NCBI RefSeq assembly: GCF_022953055.1
Contig: NZ_JALJEJ010000001.1
Span: forward strand, 788,217 to 852,216
Direction of reading: 5' to 3'
Length of the DNA stretch: 64,000 nucleotides
Origin: Mucilaginibacter straminoryzae
GTDB taxonomy: Bacteria > Bacteroidota > Bacteroidia > Sphingobacteriales > Sphingobacteriaceae
Part shown: positions 1 through 7,101 of the stretch, in pieces
Layout of the letters: each line of letters starts with the position of its first letter
How positions within the stretch are numbered: position 1 is the stretch's first letter
The notes under the pieces: generated by a model
The model's input: the letters and a program-made list of their open reading frames with translations, nothing else
Databases searched by the model: none
What the model was told of the DNA's origin: nothing
Made by a program: the position numbers and the translations under genes

Positions 1-228
1 CTGCAAATCTGGTATCTTCTCTATGGTTAGCCCGGCTTTTTGCAAGCCTGGTATATAAGGATAATAGGCAACGTCTTTCAGGTAGGCATAGTTCTGGCGC
101 ATCACGTACCGCCAGATAGCATGATCTACGGGTGTATAATGTTCGTAGTGCTGCTCAATAATATATTGCTTTAAATGCCGTGGCAAAGCCGCCACCTGCG
201 GGTTATTAAAATCACGAAAATCGCCCAT
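1..228 (-). CDS. phhA: Phenylalanine 4-monooxygenase, N-terminal part (cut by window edge)
   Basis: The reverse strand reads from ATG at 228 for 76 codons without a stop and runs off the left edge. The peptide begins MGDFRDFNNP and contains LPRHLKQYIIEQHYEHYTP followed by DHAIWRYVMRQ, the N-terminal signature of bacterial aromatic amino acid hydroxylases. The family turns phenylalanine into tyrosine using tetrahydropterin and iron. The iron ligands would lie beyond the window and cannot be checked. It fits the context, because tyrosine degradation genes (hppD, hmgA, a fumarylacetoacetase-type hydrolase) lie about 7-10 kb to the right. Confidence 0.8.
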   Translation of the reverse strand, partial: MGDFRDFNNPQVAALPRHLKQYIIEQHYEHYTPVDHAIWRYVMRQNYAYLKDVAYYPYIPGLQKAGLTIEKIPDLQ

Positions 229-296
229 TGCGTTTTATAATTGATGGTACAATAATAACGCAAAAAACACCTTTTTGATGTGGGTGATCGTCGGGT

Positions 297-1262
297 TTAA
301 TTGCCGGATTTAGCTTCCGGATCTTCGTCTGATTCTACCATAGGCTCGATAGGAGGAAGGCCTTCCTGTAGTTTAGACGGGCGCAACAGGTAATAGATAC
401 CGAACAGCGCTACGGTAAGCGATATCAGGTAAAAAGAGATACTTAGGTAAACTGCCAGGCCGACCTGCATATCAAAAACGCCGGATAATTTGGTGAAAAT
501 AGCCTCGCGCGCACCGGCACCGCCAATAGTGGGCAACACCGCGGCAAGGGCAGAAAGCAGGAACGAAAGAAGATATGGCGCAAATTTGCCATGAAAATCC
601 TGCCCTAATAGCACCAACAGTATCGTTAATACCTGTAGCGATTGTACCATTACTGCTTTGGCATGTGCGGTAAAAAAGTAGCGGCCGTAATCTTTAAAAA
701 AGAAGTGGACGATGCCGTAATAGATAGCGGTACCCACGATGAAGATGCTGCCGGGTATGGCGAAGTGAAGATCTATCTGCGGAACGAAAATGATCAGCGC
801 ACAAACGATCAGGCCGATAGCCCATAAGCCGCTCAGGCGGTCGAACAGCAAAGCCCAGAATACCTTTTTTGCCGGTAACTTATAGCGTTTGTTTAGCAGC
901 CATATTTTGTACCCGTCGCCACCGATACCGCCCGGGAGCAGGAAGTTGTAAAACATGCCTAACAGGTACAGGCGAAGGTTAAAACGCCAGTCGAGTTTCA
1001 GTCCTATCGACTTCATAAAGCTGAGCAGCCGCCAGGAAGAGATGATAGTAGACAGGAAGAATACGATGAGCGCGGCAAACATCCACCAATAATTGGCATG
1101 TACAAAGTGATATTTAACCTTGCTCAGGTCAACCTTACTGAATACGTACCACAGCAGTAAACTGGTTACTGCAATCTTCAGGATCAGCTTTGCGGCATCC
1201 CAAAGTTTTTGTTTGGTGGTTTTTACAGGCTTGGGCGCAACAAATTCGTCGGTAGCTGTCAT
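297..1262 (-). CDS. Flippase-like integral membrane protein, lysylphosphatidylglycerol synthase TM family
   Basis: This 321-residue protein has about seven to eight hydrophobic segments. It carries the family signatures FYNFLLPGGIGGDGYK near residue 106 and GGAGARE near residue 248, typical of the UPF0104/LPG_synthase_TM fold that is related to MprF flippase domains. It lacks the aminoacyl-transferase domain of MprF, so a role in membrane lipid or lipid-linked intermediate handling is only inferred. The ATG at 1262 is preceded on the same strand by a TATCTTTG box eight bases away, suggesting a very short leader. The C-terminal tail is acidic and probably cytoplasmic. Residues 1-20 are soluble. 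Confidence 0.85.
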   Translation of the reverse strand: MTATDEFVAPKPVKTTKQKLWDAAKLILKIAVTSLLLWYVFSKVDLSKVKYHFVHANYWWMFAALIVFFLSTIISSWRLLSFMKSIGLKLDWRFNLRLYLLGMFYNFLLPGGIGGDGYKIWLLNKRYKLPAKKVFWALLFDRLSGLWAIGLIVCALIIFVPQIDLHFAIPGSIFIVGTAIYYGIVHFFFKDYGRYFFTAHAKAVMVQSLQVLTILLVLLGQDFHGKFAPYLLSFLLSALAAVLPTIGGAGAREAIFTKLSGVFDMQVGLAVYLSISFYLISLTVALFGIYYLLRPSKLQEGLPPIEPMVESDEDPEAKSGN

Positions 1263-1269
1263 TTGGCGG

Positions 1270-1277
1270 CAAAGATA
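1270..1277 (-). promoter_or_regulatory. -7 promoter element TATCTTTG for the flippase-like gene
   Basis: The reverse strand reads TATCTTTG, matching the Bacteroidota TANNTTTG box, and ends eight bases before the ATG at 1262. No clear -33 TTG was assigned. Confidence 0.5.
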
Positions 1278-1407
1278 GTTATTTGGGCGATTGATTTATT
1301 AGTCCACTTTTTCATTAGCTCATGACATAACGCATCGATGGGCGTAAAATTATAATCTGATGACGGCCAACTGGGTAATCGGCTAACGAACAAATAAACT
1401 AATTGCC

Positions 1408-1415
1408 TACCTTTG
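1408..1415 (+). promoter_or_regulatory. -7 promoter element TACCTTTG before aguB
   Basis: TACCTTTGC lies 16 bases before the aguB start codon and matches the Bacteroidota -7 consensus. No good -33 TTG is seen at the usual spacing. Confidence 0.5.
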
Positions 1416-1431
1416 CGCAAAATTTCAAGAG

Positions 1432-2301
1432 ATGAGTAAAGTAAAAGTTGGATTGGTGCAGATGTCGTGTACGGCAGACAAGCAGCAGAATTTACAGAAA
1501 GCTATTGAACGCGTTCGCGAGGCTGCCCAAAAAGGCGCCCAGATCGTTTGCCTGCAAGAGCTTTTTACCTCCCTTTATTTTTGCGACGAGGAGAATTACG
1601 ATAATTTTAAACTGGCAGAGGCTATCCCCGGCCCTTCTACAGATGAACTTTCTAAGGTAGCTGCAGAACTGAATGTGGTGATCATCGCTTCGCTGTTTGA
1701 AAAGCGTGCACAAGGGCTTTACCATAATACAACAGCCATCCTGGATGCAGACGGATCTTACCTGGGCAAGTACCGAAAAATGCACATACCGGACGATCCG
1801 GGTTTTTACGAGAAATTTTACTTTACCCCGGGCGACCTGGGTTACAAGGTTTTCCAGACGAAATATGCAAAGATCGGCGTACTGATCTGCTGGGACCAGT
1901 GGTATCCTGAAGCGGCACGGATCACTGCGCTAATGGGTGCTGAAATTCTATTCTATCCGACTGCTATCGGCTGGGCTTCTACACAGGATGTGGATACCAA
2001 TACCGAGCAGTATAACGCATGGCAAACCATCCAACGTTCGCACTCGGTAGCTAACGGTGTACACGTAGTCAGCGTTAACAGGGTTGGCGAAGAAGCAGGG
2101 TTGAAGTTCTGGGGAGGATCATTCGTGTCGAATCCTTTTGGAAAGGTGATGTTCCAGGGATCGCACCATGATGAGGAAGTGACTGTAGTTGAACTGGACC
2201 TGAACAAGACGGATTACTACCGTACACACTGGCCTTTCCTGCGTGACCGCCGCGTGGAAACCTATCAGCCGATTACTAAGAGATTGTTGGACGAGGAATA
2301 A
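1432..2301 (+). CDS. aguB: N-carbamoylputrescine amidase
   Basis: This 289-residue nitrilase-superfamily enzyme hydrolyses N-carbamoylputrescine to putrescine, carbon dioxide and ammonia, the last step of the agmatine route. The catalytic triad is visible: Glu43 in LQELFTS, Lys116 in KYRKMHIPD, and Cys153 in LICWDQWYPE. Length and the WDQWYPEAAR context match AguB rather than other nitrilases. It lies upstream of aguA, the enzyme for the preceding step, but a four-helix-bundle gene and repeat arms are wedged between the two. Cytoplasmic. Confidence 0.95.
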   Translation: MSKVKVGLVQMSCTADKQQNLQKAIERVREAAQKGAQIVCLQELFTSLYFCDEENYDNFKLAEAIPGPSTDELSKVAAELNVVIIASLFEKRAQGLYHNTTAILDADGSYLGKYRKMHIPDDPGFYEKFYFTPGDLGYKVFQTKYAKIGVLICWDQWYPEAARITALMGAEILFYPTAIGWASTQDVDTNTEQYNAWQTIQRSHSVANGVHVVSVNRVGEEAGLKFWGGSFVSNPFGKVMFQGSHHDEEVTVVELDLNKTDYYRTHWPFLRDRRVETYQPITKRLLDEE

Positions 2302-2308
2302 GTTTTAA

Positions 2309-2339
2309 CAGTCCGTACGTCAGTTAGTCCGTAAGACCG
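2309..2339 (+). repeat. Left arm of inverted octamer array flanking the four-helix-bundle gene
   Basis: The arm contains imperfect copies of AGTCCGTA/AGTTAGTCCGTAAG starting eight bases after the aguB stop. Its reverse complement matches the tandem TTACGGAC units at 2735-2777 on the far side of the next gene, so the two arms form an inverted pair around 2351-2704. Confidence 0.7.
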
Positions 2340-2350
2340 CTATTAAGAAG

Positions 2351-2704
2351 ATGAGTTTTAAATTTGAAAAGCTGATAGTGTGGCAAAAGGCAATTGACCT
2401 TTCCGCAGATGTTGATTTACTGACGAAGACGTTTCCTAGAGAAGAACTATATGTACTAACTTCTCAAATTAAAAGAGCAGCCGATTCAATTGCGTTAAAC
2501 ATTGCCGAAGGATCTACCGGTCAAAGTAATCCAGAATTCAATAAGTTTTTGGGATACGCTTTAAGATCCACTATAGAAGTAGTAAGCTGCCTTTACTTGG
2601 GTAGCCGAAGGAATATAATTGATCAAGATAATTTTGATAAAATTTACAATCAGTGTAAGGAGATATTGAGCATGATTAATGCCTTGCGCTATTCATTAAA
2701 ATAA
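2351..2704 (+). CDS. Four-helix-bundle protein of the 23S rRNA intervening-sequence (IVP/S23) family
   Basis: The 117-residue helical protein starts MSFKFEKLIVWQKAIDL and has the family core LTSQIKRAADSIALNIAEGS. The family is found in intervening sequences of 23S rRNA and as scattered small genes in Bacteroidota genomes, and is related to the Avd accessory protein of diversity-generating retroelements. Its biochemical role here is unknown. The gene is more AT-rich than its neighbours, is bracketed by inverted tandem-octamer arms, and interrupts the aguB-aguA pair, all suggesting later insertion. No reverse transcriptase is nearby. Confidence 0.88.
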   Translation: MSFKFEKLIVWQKAIDLSADVDLLTKTFPREELYVLTSQIKRAADSIALNIAEGSTGQSNPEFNKFLGYALRSTIEVVSCLYLGSRRNIIDQDNFDKIYNQCKEILSMINALRYSLK

Positions 2705-2705
2705 C

Positions 2706-3803
2706 ATGCCAGTACATAAAGATATTTCTAGTTACGATCTTACGGACTTACGGACTCACGGACTTACGGACTTGCCGTCAAATAACGGCTTCTTCTTCCC
2801 TGCAGAATGGGCGCCGCATACTGCAACATGGCTAAGCTGGCCGCATAAGGAAGAATCGTGGCCGGGTAAAATTGGTATGGTTTACCATAACTACTGTGAG
2901 TTTATTAAGGTTGTTGCCGAGGGCGAGCTGGTGCGCATCAACGTGAAAGATGAACTGATGAAGGCTTTTGCTAAACAGCAGCTGGAATTGGTGGGTGCTG
3001 ATTTAAATAAGATCGAATTCTATGAATTCCCTACAAATGACGCGTGGTGCCGCGACCATGGTCCGGCGTTTTTGATCAATCCTTCCACCCAACAAAAGGT
3101 GGTGGTAGATTGGGGATATAATGCATGGGGAGGCAAGTATCCGCCGTTTGATCTGGATGATGTGATCCCAACCCGTATTGCCAGGGAGTTTGGTCTACCC
3201 GTTTATCATCCTGGTATTGTGATGGAAGGCGGCTCTGTCGATTTTAACGGTGCCGGAACAGTACTGACGACTACCGCATGTCTGCTGAACCCCAACCGTA
3301 ACCCGCACCTTAATCAGCAGCAGATAGAGGATTATTTGCGCAATTACTACGGCGTAGAACAAGTGCTATGGCTGGGTGATGGTATTGTTGGTGACGACAC
3401 CGACGGCCATATTGACGATATTACCCGTTTTGTAAATGAAGATACAGTAGTTACCGTTGTTGAGGAAAATAAAAGCGACGATAACTATCACTTACTTCAA
3501 GAAAACCTGGAAACGCTGAAGACCATGCGTCTGTTGAACGGTAAGCAACTAAACATAGTTGAATTGCCGATGCCGGATGCGGTGGAGTATGACGGGCAAC
3601 GTTTGCCGGCTTCTTACGCTAACTTTTATATAGCTAATAGTGCTGTAGTTGTTCCTACTTACCGTTGCGATAAGGATCAGAAAGCGCTGGATATTCTACA
3701 GCAATGTTTCCCGGACCGGAAGATAGTAGGTATAGATTCTACGGATATCATCTGGGGATTGGGTAGTTTCCACTGCCTGAGCCAGCAGGAACCGGCGGTG
3801 TAG
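2706..3803 (+). CDS. aguA: Agmatine deiminase
   Basis: The enzyme (365 residues from this ATG) hydrolyses agmatine to N-carbamoylputrescine, the substrate of AguB upstream. Family motifs are MEGGSVDFNGAGT, LGDGIVGDDTDGHIDD, and the C-terminal GLGSFHCLSQQ with the nucleophile Cys357. Family homology begins near residue 26 (GFFFPAEWAPH). The preceding residues are encoded by tandem TTACGGAC repeats, so the true start could be the in-frame TTG at 2772, or the repeat may have replaced the original 5' end. Only one base separates the upstream stop from this ATG. Confidence 0.93.
   Translation: MPVHKDISSYDLTDLRTHGLTDLPSNNGFFFPAEWAPHTATWLSWPHKEESWPGKIGMVYHNYCEFIKVVAEGELVRINVKDELMKAFAKQQLELVGADLNKIEFYEFPTNDAWCRDHGPAFLINPSTQQKVVVDWGYNAWGGKYPPFDLDDVIPTRIAREFGLPVYHPGIVMEGGSVDFNGAGTVLTTTACLLNPNRNPHLNQQQIEDYLRNYYGVEQVLWLGDGIVGDDTDGHIDDITRFVNEDTVVTVVEENKSDDNYHLLQENLETLKTMRLLNGKQLNIVELPMPDAVEYDGQRLPASYANFYIANSAVVVPTYRCDKDQKALDILQQCFPDRKIVGIDSTDIIWGLGSFHCLSQQEPAV
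2735..2777 (+). repeat. Right arm of inverted octamer array, inside the aguA 5' end
   Basis: About five imperfect copies of TTACGGAC (with variants CTCACGGAC and TTGCCG) lie head to tail. They are translated as SYDLTDLRTHGLTDL-like residues of AguA. They are the inverted partner of 2309-2339. Confidence 0.8.
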
Positions 3804-3876
3804 TGCCCCATCTCAACCATCCCCGGGGGGCTTTAAGATTAAATTAGGCTGAGTATTGTGTCTATATATCTTGCGC

Positions 3877-3940
3877 GATGTTGGTGTTGTCACCAACATC
3901 CTGATATGACGAGATAAAGCCTTGTTGGTGGCAACACCAA
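3877..3940 (+). repeat. Bipartite palindromic element, left copy
   Basis: A 24-base palindrome (GATGTTGGTGTTG.. closing with CACCAACATC) is followed about 20 bases later by CTTGTTGGTGGCAACACCAA. A near-identical bipartite element in the same orientation lies at 4478-4539, so the SRPBCC gene sits between two copies. Confidence 0.85.
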
Positions 3941-3968
3941 AAATGTGTAGCAAGGTAAGAAGTTCGGC

Positions 3969-4451
3969 ATGACATTGGCCGGTTTTATGGCAGAGATTAT
4001 TCTAAAAACCTTCATCAACGCACCAGTTGTTGTTTGCTTTAATCTTTCGCGAAGCATTGATTTGCACCAGGTTTCTACCGCCCATACGCAGGAGAAGGTG
4101 ATAGCAGGTGTAACCCAAGGCTTGATCGGGTTAGGTGAAACCGTTACGTGGCGGGCAAAGCATTTTGGCATTTGGCTGAACCTAACTTCTAAAATTACAG
4201 CCTTTATTCCGCCTACTTCATTTACCGATGAAATGACAGCAGGGCCATTTGCCATGATGAAACATCAGCATATTTTTGAAGGTCAAGAAAACGGTACCTT
4301 AATGACGGATATTTTTGTTTTCCGGTCGCCTTTAGGGTTGCTTGGGAAATTGGTTGATACATTGATACTAAAACAGTATATGCGGAAATTGCTTGTAAAG
4401 AGAAATGGAGTAATTAAAATGTATGCCGAAGAAAATGTCGGGGGCATATAA
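3969..4451 (+). CDS. SRPBCC-family (START/Bet v 1-like) ligand-binding protein
   Basis: The protein (160 residues from this ATG) has the SRPBCC pattern of an N-terminal strand ILKTFINAPVVVCFNLSRSIDLH, a central GETVTWRAKHFGIWLNLTSKI hairpin and a C-terminal helix. The family forms a hydrophobic cavity for lipids or other small ligands, and no specific ligand can be read here. The in-frame ATG at 3987 (MAEIILKTF) matches the family start better than 3969. The gene stands alone between two matching palindromic elements, so it may move as a cassette. No signal peptide is visible. Confidence 0.82.
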   Translation: MTLAGFMAEIILKTFINAPVVVCFNLSRSIDLHQVSTAHTQEKVIAGVTQGLIGLGETVTWRAKHFGIWLNLTSKITAFIPPTSFTDEMTAGPFAMMKHQHIFEGQENGTLMTDIFVFRSPLGLLGKLVDTLILKQYMRKLLVKRNGVIKMYAEENVGGI

Positions 4452-4477
4452 CAATAAAGAAGCTATAATTTACGCTC

Positions 4478-4539
4478 AATGTTGGTGTTGTCACCAACAT
4501 TGTCATACACAAAATCTTGTTGGTGACAACACCAACAAG
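4478..4539 (+). repeat. Bipartite palindromic element, right copy
   Basis: AATGTTGGTGTTG/TCACCAACATT is followed by CTTGTTGGTGAC/AACACCAACAAG, each half a near-perfect palindrome. It matches the left copy at 3877-3940 in order and orientation. The second half is more perfect here than in the left copy. Confidence 0.87.
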
Positions 4540-4597
4540 GTGCACCAGTAATCATGATAAAGTTATAACTTAGTAACAAGTAACCCAATAACTACCC

Positions 4598-5017
4598 ATG
4601 CCTACGCTTGCCGAAAAACTACCTAAAAAGATATTTGCCCGTGCGCATGAGATCACCGCAGATTATTACCGGGCAGTGGATAAGCACCTGGATGATATCG
4701 TGAGCGGGGCGGAAACGGAAATGTTCGAGATCCGCGACCTGGCTGAGCAGTTGCACATTCACCCCACTCATCTCAGCAATACCATCAGGCTGACTACCGG
4801 TAAAGCGCCTTGTTACTATTTTGAAATGCGCATTATGGACATCGCTCGTGAGCGCTTACGAAATAGCACAGAATCCGTAGCCAATATTGCGAAAGCCCTT
4901 ACTTTTGACCCCTCTAACTTTACCAAATTCTTTAAACGTTTCGAAGGTAAAACCCCTAATCAATATCGTCAGCAATTTGTGGATCAGACCGATCTTACAC
5001 AAAAAATTCTGAAGTAG
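4598..5017 (+). CDS. AraC-family helix-turn-helix transcriptional regulator (DNA-binding domain only)
   Basis: The 139-residue protein has two helix-turn-helix units between residues about 45 and 130. The first includes LAEQLHIHPTHLSNTIRLTTGKAP, and the second ends with the AraC signature FDPSNFTKFFKRFEGKTPNQYRQ. It has no room for a separate effector-binding domain, so it is a short, stand-alone AraC type. The SDR gene 83 bases downstream on the same strand has a promoter-like box just before it and may be its target. That link is inference from position only. Confidence 0.9.
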   Translation: MPTLAEKLPKKIFARAHEITADYYRAVDKHLDDIVSGAETEMFEIRDLAEQLHIHPTHLSNTIRLTTGKAPCYYFEMRIMDIARERLRNSTESVANIAKALTFDPSNFTKFFKRFEGKTPNQYRQQFVDQTDLTQKILK

Positions 5018-5044
5018 TCACCATTTTATCTGAAACTGTCACCA

Positions 5045-5052
5045 TACTTTTG
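5045..5052 (+). promoter_or_regulatory. -7 promoter element TACTTTTG before the SDR gene
   Basis: TACTTTTG matches TANNTTTG and lies 48 bases before the SDR start, just after the AraC-type regulator gene. No clear -33 TTG is seen at the expected distance. Confidence 0.45.
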
Positions 5053-5100
5053 CGGCAAACCCGTGCAACTTTGTATTGTTCAAACAACAACAAATTTGAT

Positions 5101-5862
5101 ATGGAAAACACAGCTAAAATAGTACTGGTAACCGGCGGCAGCCGCGGACTGGGTAAAAACGAGGCAATTGCATTGACTAAGAAAGGTAATGATGTAGTGA
5201 TTACCTACAACAGCAAAAAAGACGAAGCCGAGAAAGTAGTTACAGAAATTGAAGGCCTGGGCCGTAAAGCGGCAGCCTTACAACTAAACACTGCTGAGGC
5301 GCACACTTTCGCTAATTTTAAAGAGCAGTTAGCAAACACCCTGAAGGAAGTATGGGGCACAGAGAAATTCAACGCGCTGGTAAATAACGCCGGTACAGAT
5401 TGGGCTGCGCCTTTTACCGAAAGCACCGAAGAACAGCTGGATTCGCTTTATAATATCCACTATAAAGGTCCTTTCCTGCTTACACAAACCTTATTGCCAC
5501 TAATTGCAGATGGCGGCAGCATTGTGAACACTTCTACCGGTTTAGCACGTTTCAGTACACCAGGGTATGCTGCTTACGCTTCAATGAAAGGCGCTATAGA
5601 AACGCTGACTAAATATATGGCTAAAGAATTAGGTGGCAGGGGGATCAACGTAAACGTGGTAGCTCCGGGTATTATTGAAACCGATTTTACCAAGGAAGCC
5701 CGTGCGCACCAGGGCGTAGTCGAATTTATTTCTTCCCAAACCGCTTTAGGCCGTATCGGTCTGCCGGACGATATCGGTGGTGTGGTTGCCTTCCTTTGCT
5801 CTGATGACGCAAAGTGGATTACCGCTCAACGTATTGAAGTTTCCGGCGGGATGTTCTTGTAA
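5101..5862 (+). CDS. SDR-family NAD(P)-dependent oxidoreductase
   Basis: Starting at ATG 5101 the protein has 253 residues and is a classical short-chain dehydrogenase. It shows the cofactor motif TGGSRGLG (residues 11-18), the NNAG motif, the catalytic Ser in GSIVNTSTG, and the YxxxK pair in YASMK. C-terminal ISSQTALGRIGLPDDIGG and VSGGMFL are usual for the FabG-like subgroup. The substrate cannot be read. An in-frame TTG at 5050 would add a non-conserved leader, so I chose the ATG. The gene follows an AraC-type regulator on the same strand. Confidence 0.92.
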   Translation: MENTAKIVLVTGGSRGLGKNEAIALTKKGNDVVITYNSKKDEAEKVVTEIEGLGRKAAALQLNTAEAHTFANFKEQLANTLKEVWGTEKFNALVNNAGTDWAAPFTESTEEQLDSLYNIHYKGPFLLTQTLLPLIADGGSIVNTSTGLARFSTPGYAAYASMKGAIETLTKYMAKELGGRGINVNVVAPGIIETDFTKEARAHQGVVEFISSQTALGRIGLPDDIGGVVAFLCSDDAKWITAQRIEVSGGMFL

Positions 5863-5863
5863 T

Positions 5864-5957
5864 CTTTAGAAGCAAGATCCAAGAGACAAGAATCAAGAAC
5901 TTAACAATTCTTATGAGTAAGGAAAAATCTTGATTCTTGCTTCTAAACCTTGATTTG
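5864..5957. repeat. Inverted array of AAGCAAGA/TCAAGAAT-type heptads
   Basis: Left arm (about 5868-5900) has head-to-tail variants of AAGCAAGATCC, GAGACAAG and AATCAAGA. The right arm (5927-5955) is its approximate reverse complement (TCTTGATTCTTGCTTCTA). It begins two bases after the SDR stop, so transcripts of that gene would end in a long imperfect hairpin. Confidence 0.7.
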
Positions 5958-6013
5958 TCATTGCTATGAGTGTAACGACATGACAATCTCGTAATTGCTT
6001 AGAAAATCCAAAA

Positions 6014-6084
6014 CCCTTCGACAGGCTCAGGGTGACAGAAGGAATTAATTATTCTCCTGGTTGTCATGCTGAGCTTGTCGAAGC
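6014..6084. repeat. Palindromic repeat with ends CCCTTCGACAGGCTCAGG / GCTGAGCTTGTCGAAGC
   Basis: The two ends are reverse complements apart from a few changes, with an AT-rich middle. One half recurs at 30385-30408. It sits in the gap before the DUF3891 gene and encodes nothing. Confidence 0.75.
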
Positions 6085-6144
6085 ATTTACAACCCTCTTC
6101 TCAATCAACCAACATTTCGCCGCCATAGCTGTATTTAATACAGC

Positions 6145-6870
6145 ATGATTGTCAATTACACAGAACAAGGCTGGCAGGTAATTACACAACGGGCACACGG
6201 GTTACTGGCAGCACAATTTGCGATGCAATGGGAAGTGGCAAAATGCCCATCAAGATGGACGGAAACCATTGTTATGATAGCAGGGCATGATGATGCGCAA
6301 ACAGAGCTGCGGGAAGAAGACCTGCTTACTCCCGCCGGTGGACCGGTCGACTATGCCATGAAGGTGTACGAAGCAGACCGTGCCCAGCGTATGTTAGACT
6401 TTGCTTTCTCGCGTGGTAGATATTCTGCCCTTTTGGCTTCTATGCACATGACTTTCCTGTACCGAAAAGAACACGAGAAGCCAGAAGTACAGCAATTTTT
6501 AAAAGAGCAGAAAAAGTTACAGGATAAATGGTGCCATCAGCTGAATATCAATCGCAAAGAGGCCGATAGTATATACGGCTTATTAGAATGGTGTGATGCT
6601 CTATCGCTCTTGTTGTGTAAGGGAGATATCCAGCCCGAACAACGCTTAACGGAAATAAGCAAAGGCGACGATGACAGGCAATATACGGTATGCGAAAGTA
6701 AAGATGGCCATTTATGCGTATCGCCGTGGCCATTTGAAGCAGATAAATTTGAGGTATATCTTGAAACGCGCTGCATCAGGCAGCTTCAGTTTAAAACTCC
6801 TGCAGAATTTAAACAGTGCTTTCTGGATGCAGAAGTAATAGAAAAGCGCTGGACGCTGGCGAAGAAGTAA
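6145..6870 (+). CDS. DUF3891 family protein
   Basis: The 241-residue soluble protein begins MIVNYTEQGWQVITQRAHGLLAAQ and has WTETIVMIAGHDDAQ and LLASMHMTFLY, the pattern I associate with DUF3891. Conserved His and Asp residues (HGLLA, GHDD, HMTFLY) suggest a helical metal-binding fold of the HD type, but no reaction is known and I assign none. It stands alone between repeat-rich gaps, with no operon partner. No signal peptide or membrane segment is seen. Confidence 0.8.
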   Translation: MIVNYTEQGWQVITQRAHGLLAAQFAMQWEVAKCPSRWTETIVMIAGHDDAQTELREEDLLTPAGGPVDYAMKVYEADRAQRMLDFAFSRGRYSALLASMHMTFLYRKEHEKPEVQQFLKEQKKLQDKWCHQLNINRKEADSIYGLLEWCDALSLLLCKGDIQPEQRLTEISKGDDDRQYTVCESKDGHLCVSPWPFEADKFEVYLETRCIRQLQFKTPAEFKQCFLDAEVIEKRWTLAKK

Positions 6871-7038
6871 AATTCTGAGCCTTAAAAATGACTTTATTGT
6901 CACCCGTGTAGCGACCTGACCTGAACGTGTTTCGGGGATGATCTATAAAAGAAATATAATCTCGGCAGATTCTTCACTTCGTTCAGGATGACACTTTTTT
7001 GTGTTCTTTGCTAATAGCCTGCACGCTTGATGTTAAAC

Positions 7039-7066
7039 AAAAACCCGGCACCTAAACGGCGCCGGG
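7039..7066 (-). terminator. Rho-independent terminator after hppD
   Basis: On the reverse strand a nine-base-pair stem, CCCGGCGCC with GGTGCCGGG, is followed by five T residues (7039-7043). It lies 36 bases past the hppD stop. Confidence 0.85.
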
Positions 7067-7101
7067 CTGCTCTAAATATAAAAGATGGATCAAAAAAACA
7101 A

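Noticed and set aside
2309..2777. CRISPR array
   Set aside because: The repeats are only eight bases, are contiguous without spacers, and no cas gene is near.
3890..4255. Reverse-strand reading frame of 121 residues over the SRPBCC gene
   Set aside because: It overlaps the forward SRPBCC gene, which has family motifs. The reverse frame has none and starts inside the gene and ends in the repeat.
3877..4539. Insertion sequence with terminal inverted repeats
   Set aside because: The two elements are in direct orientation and there is no transposase between them. They are kept as repeats only.
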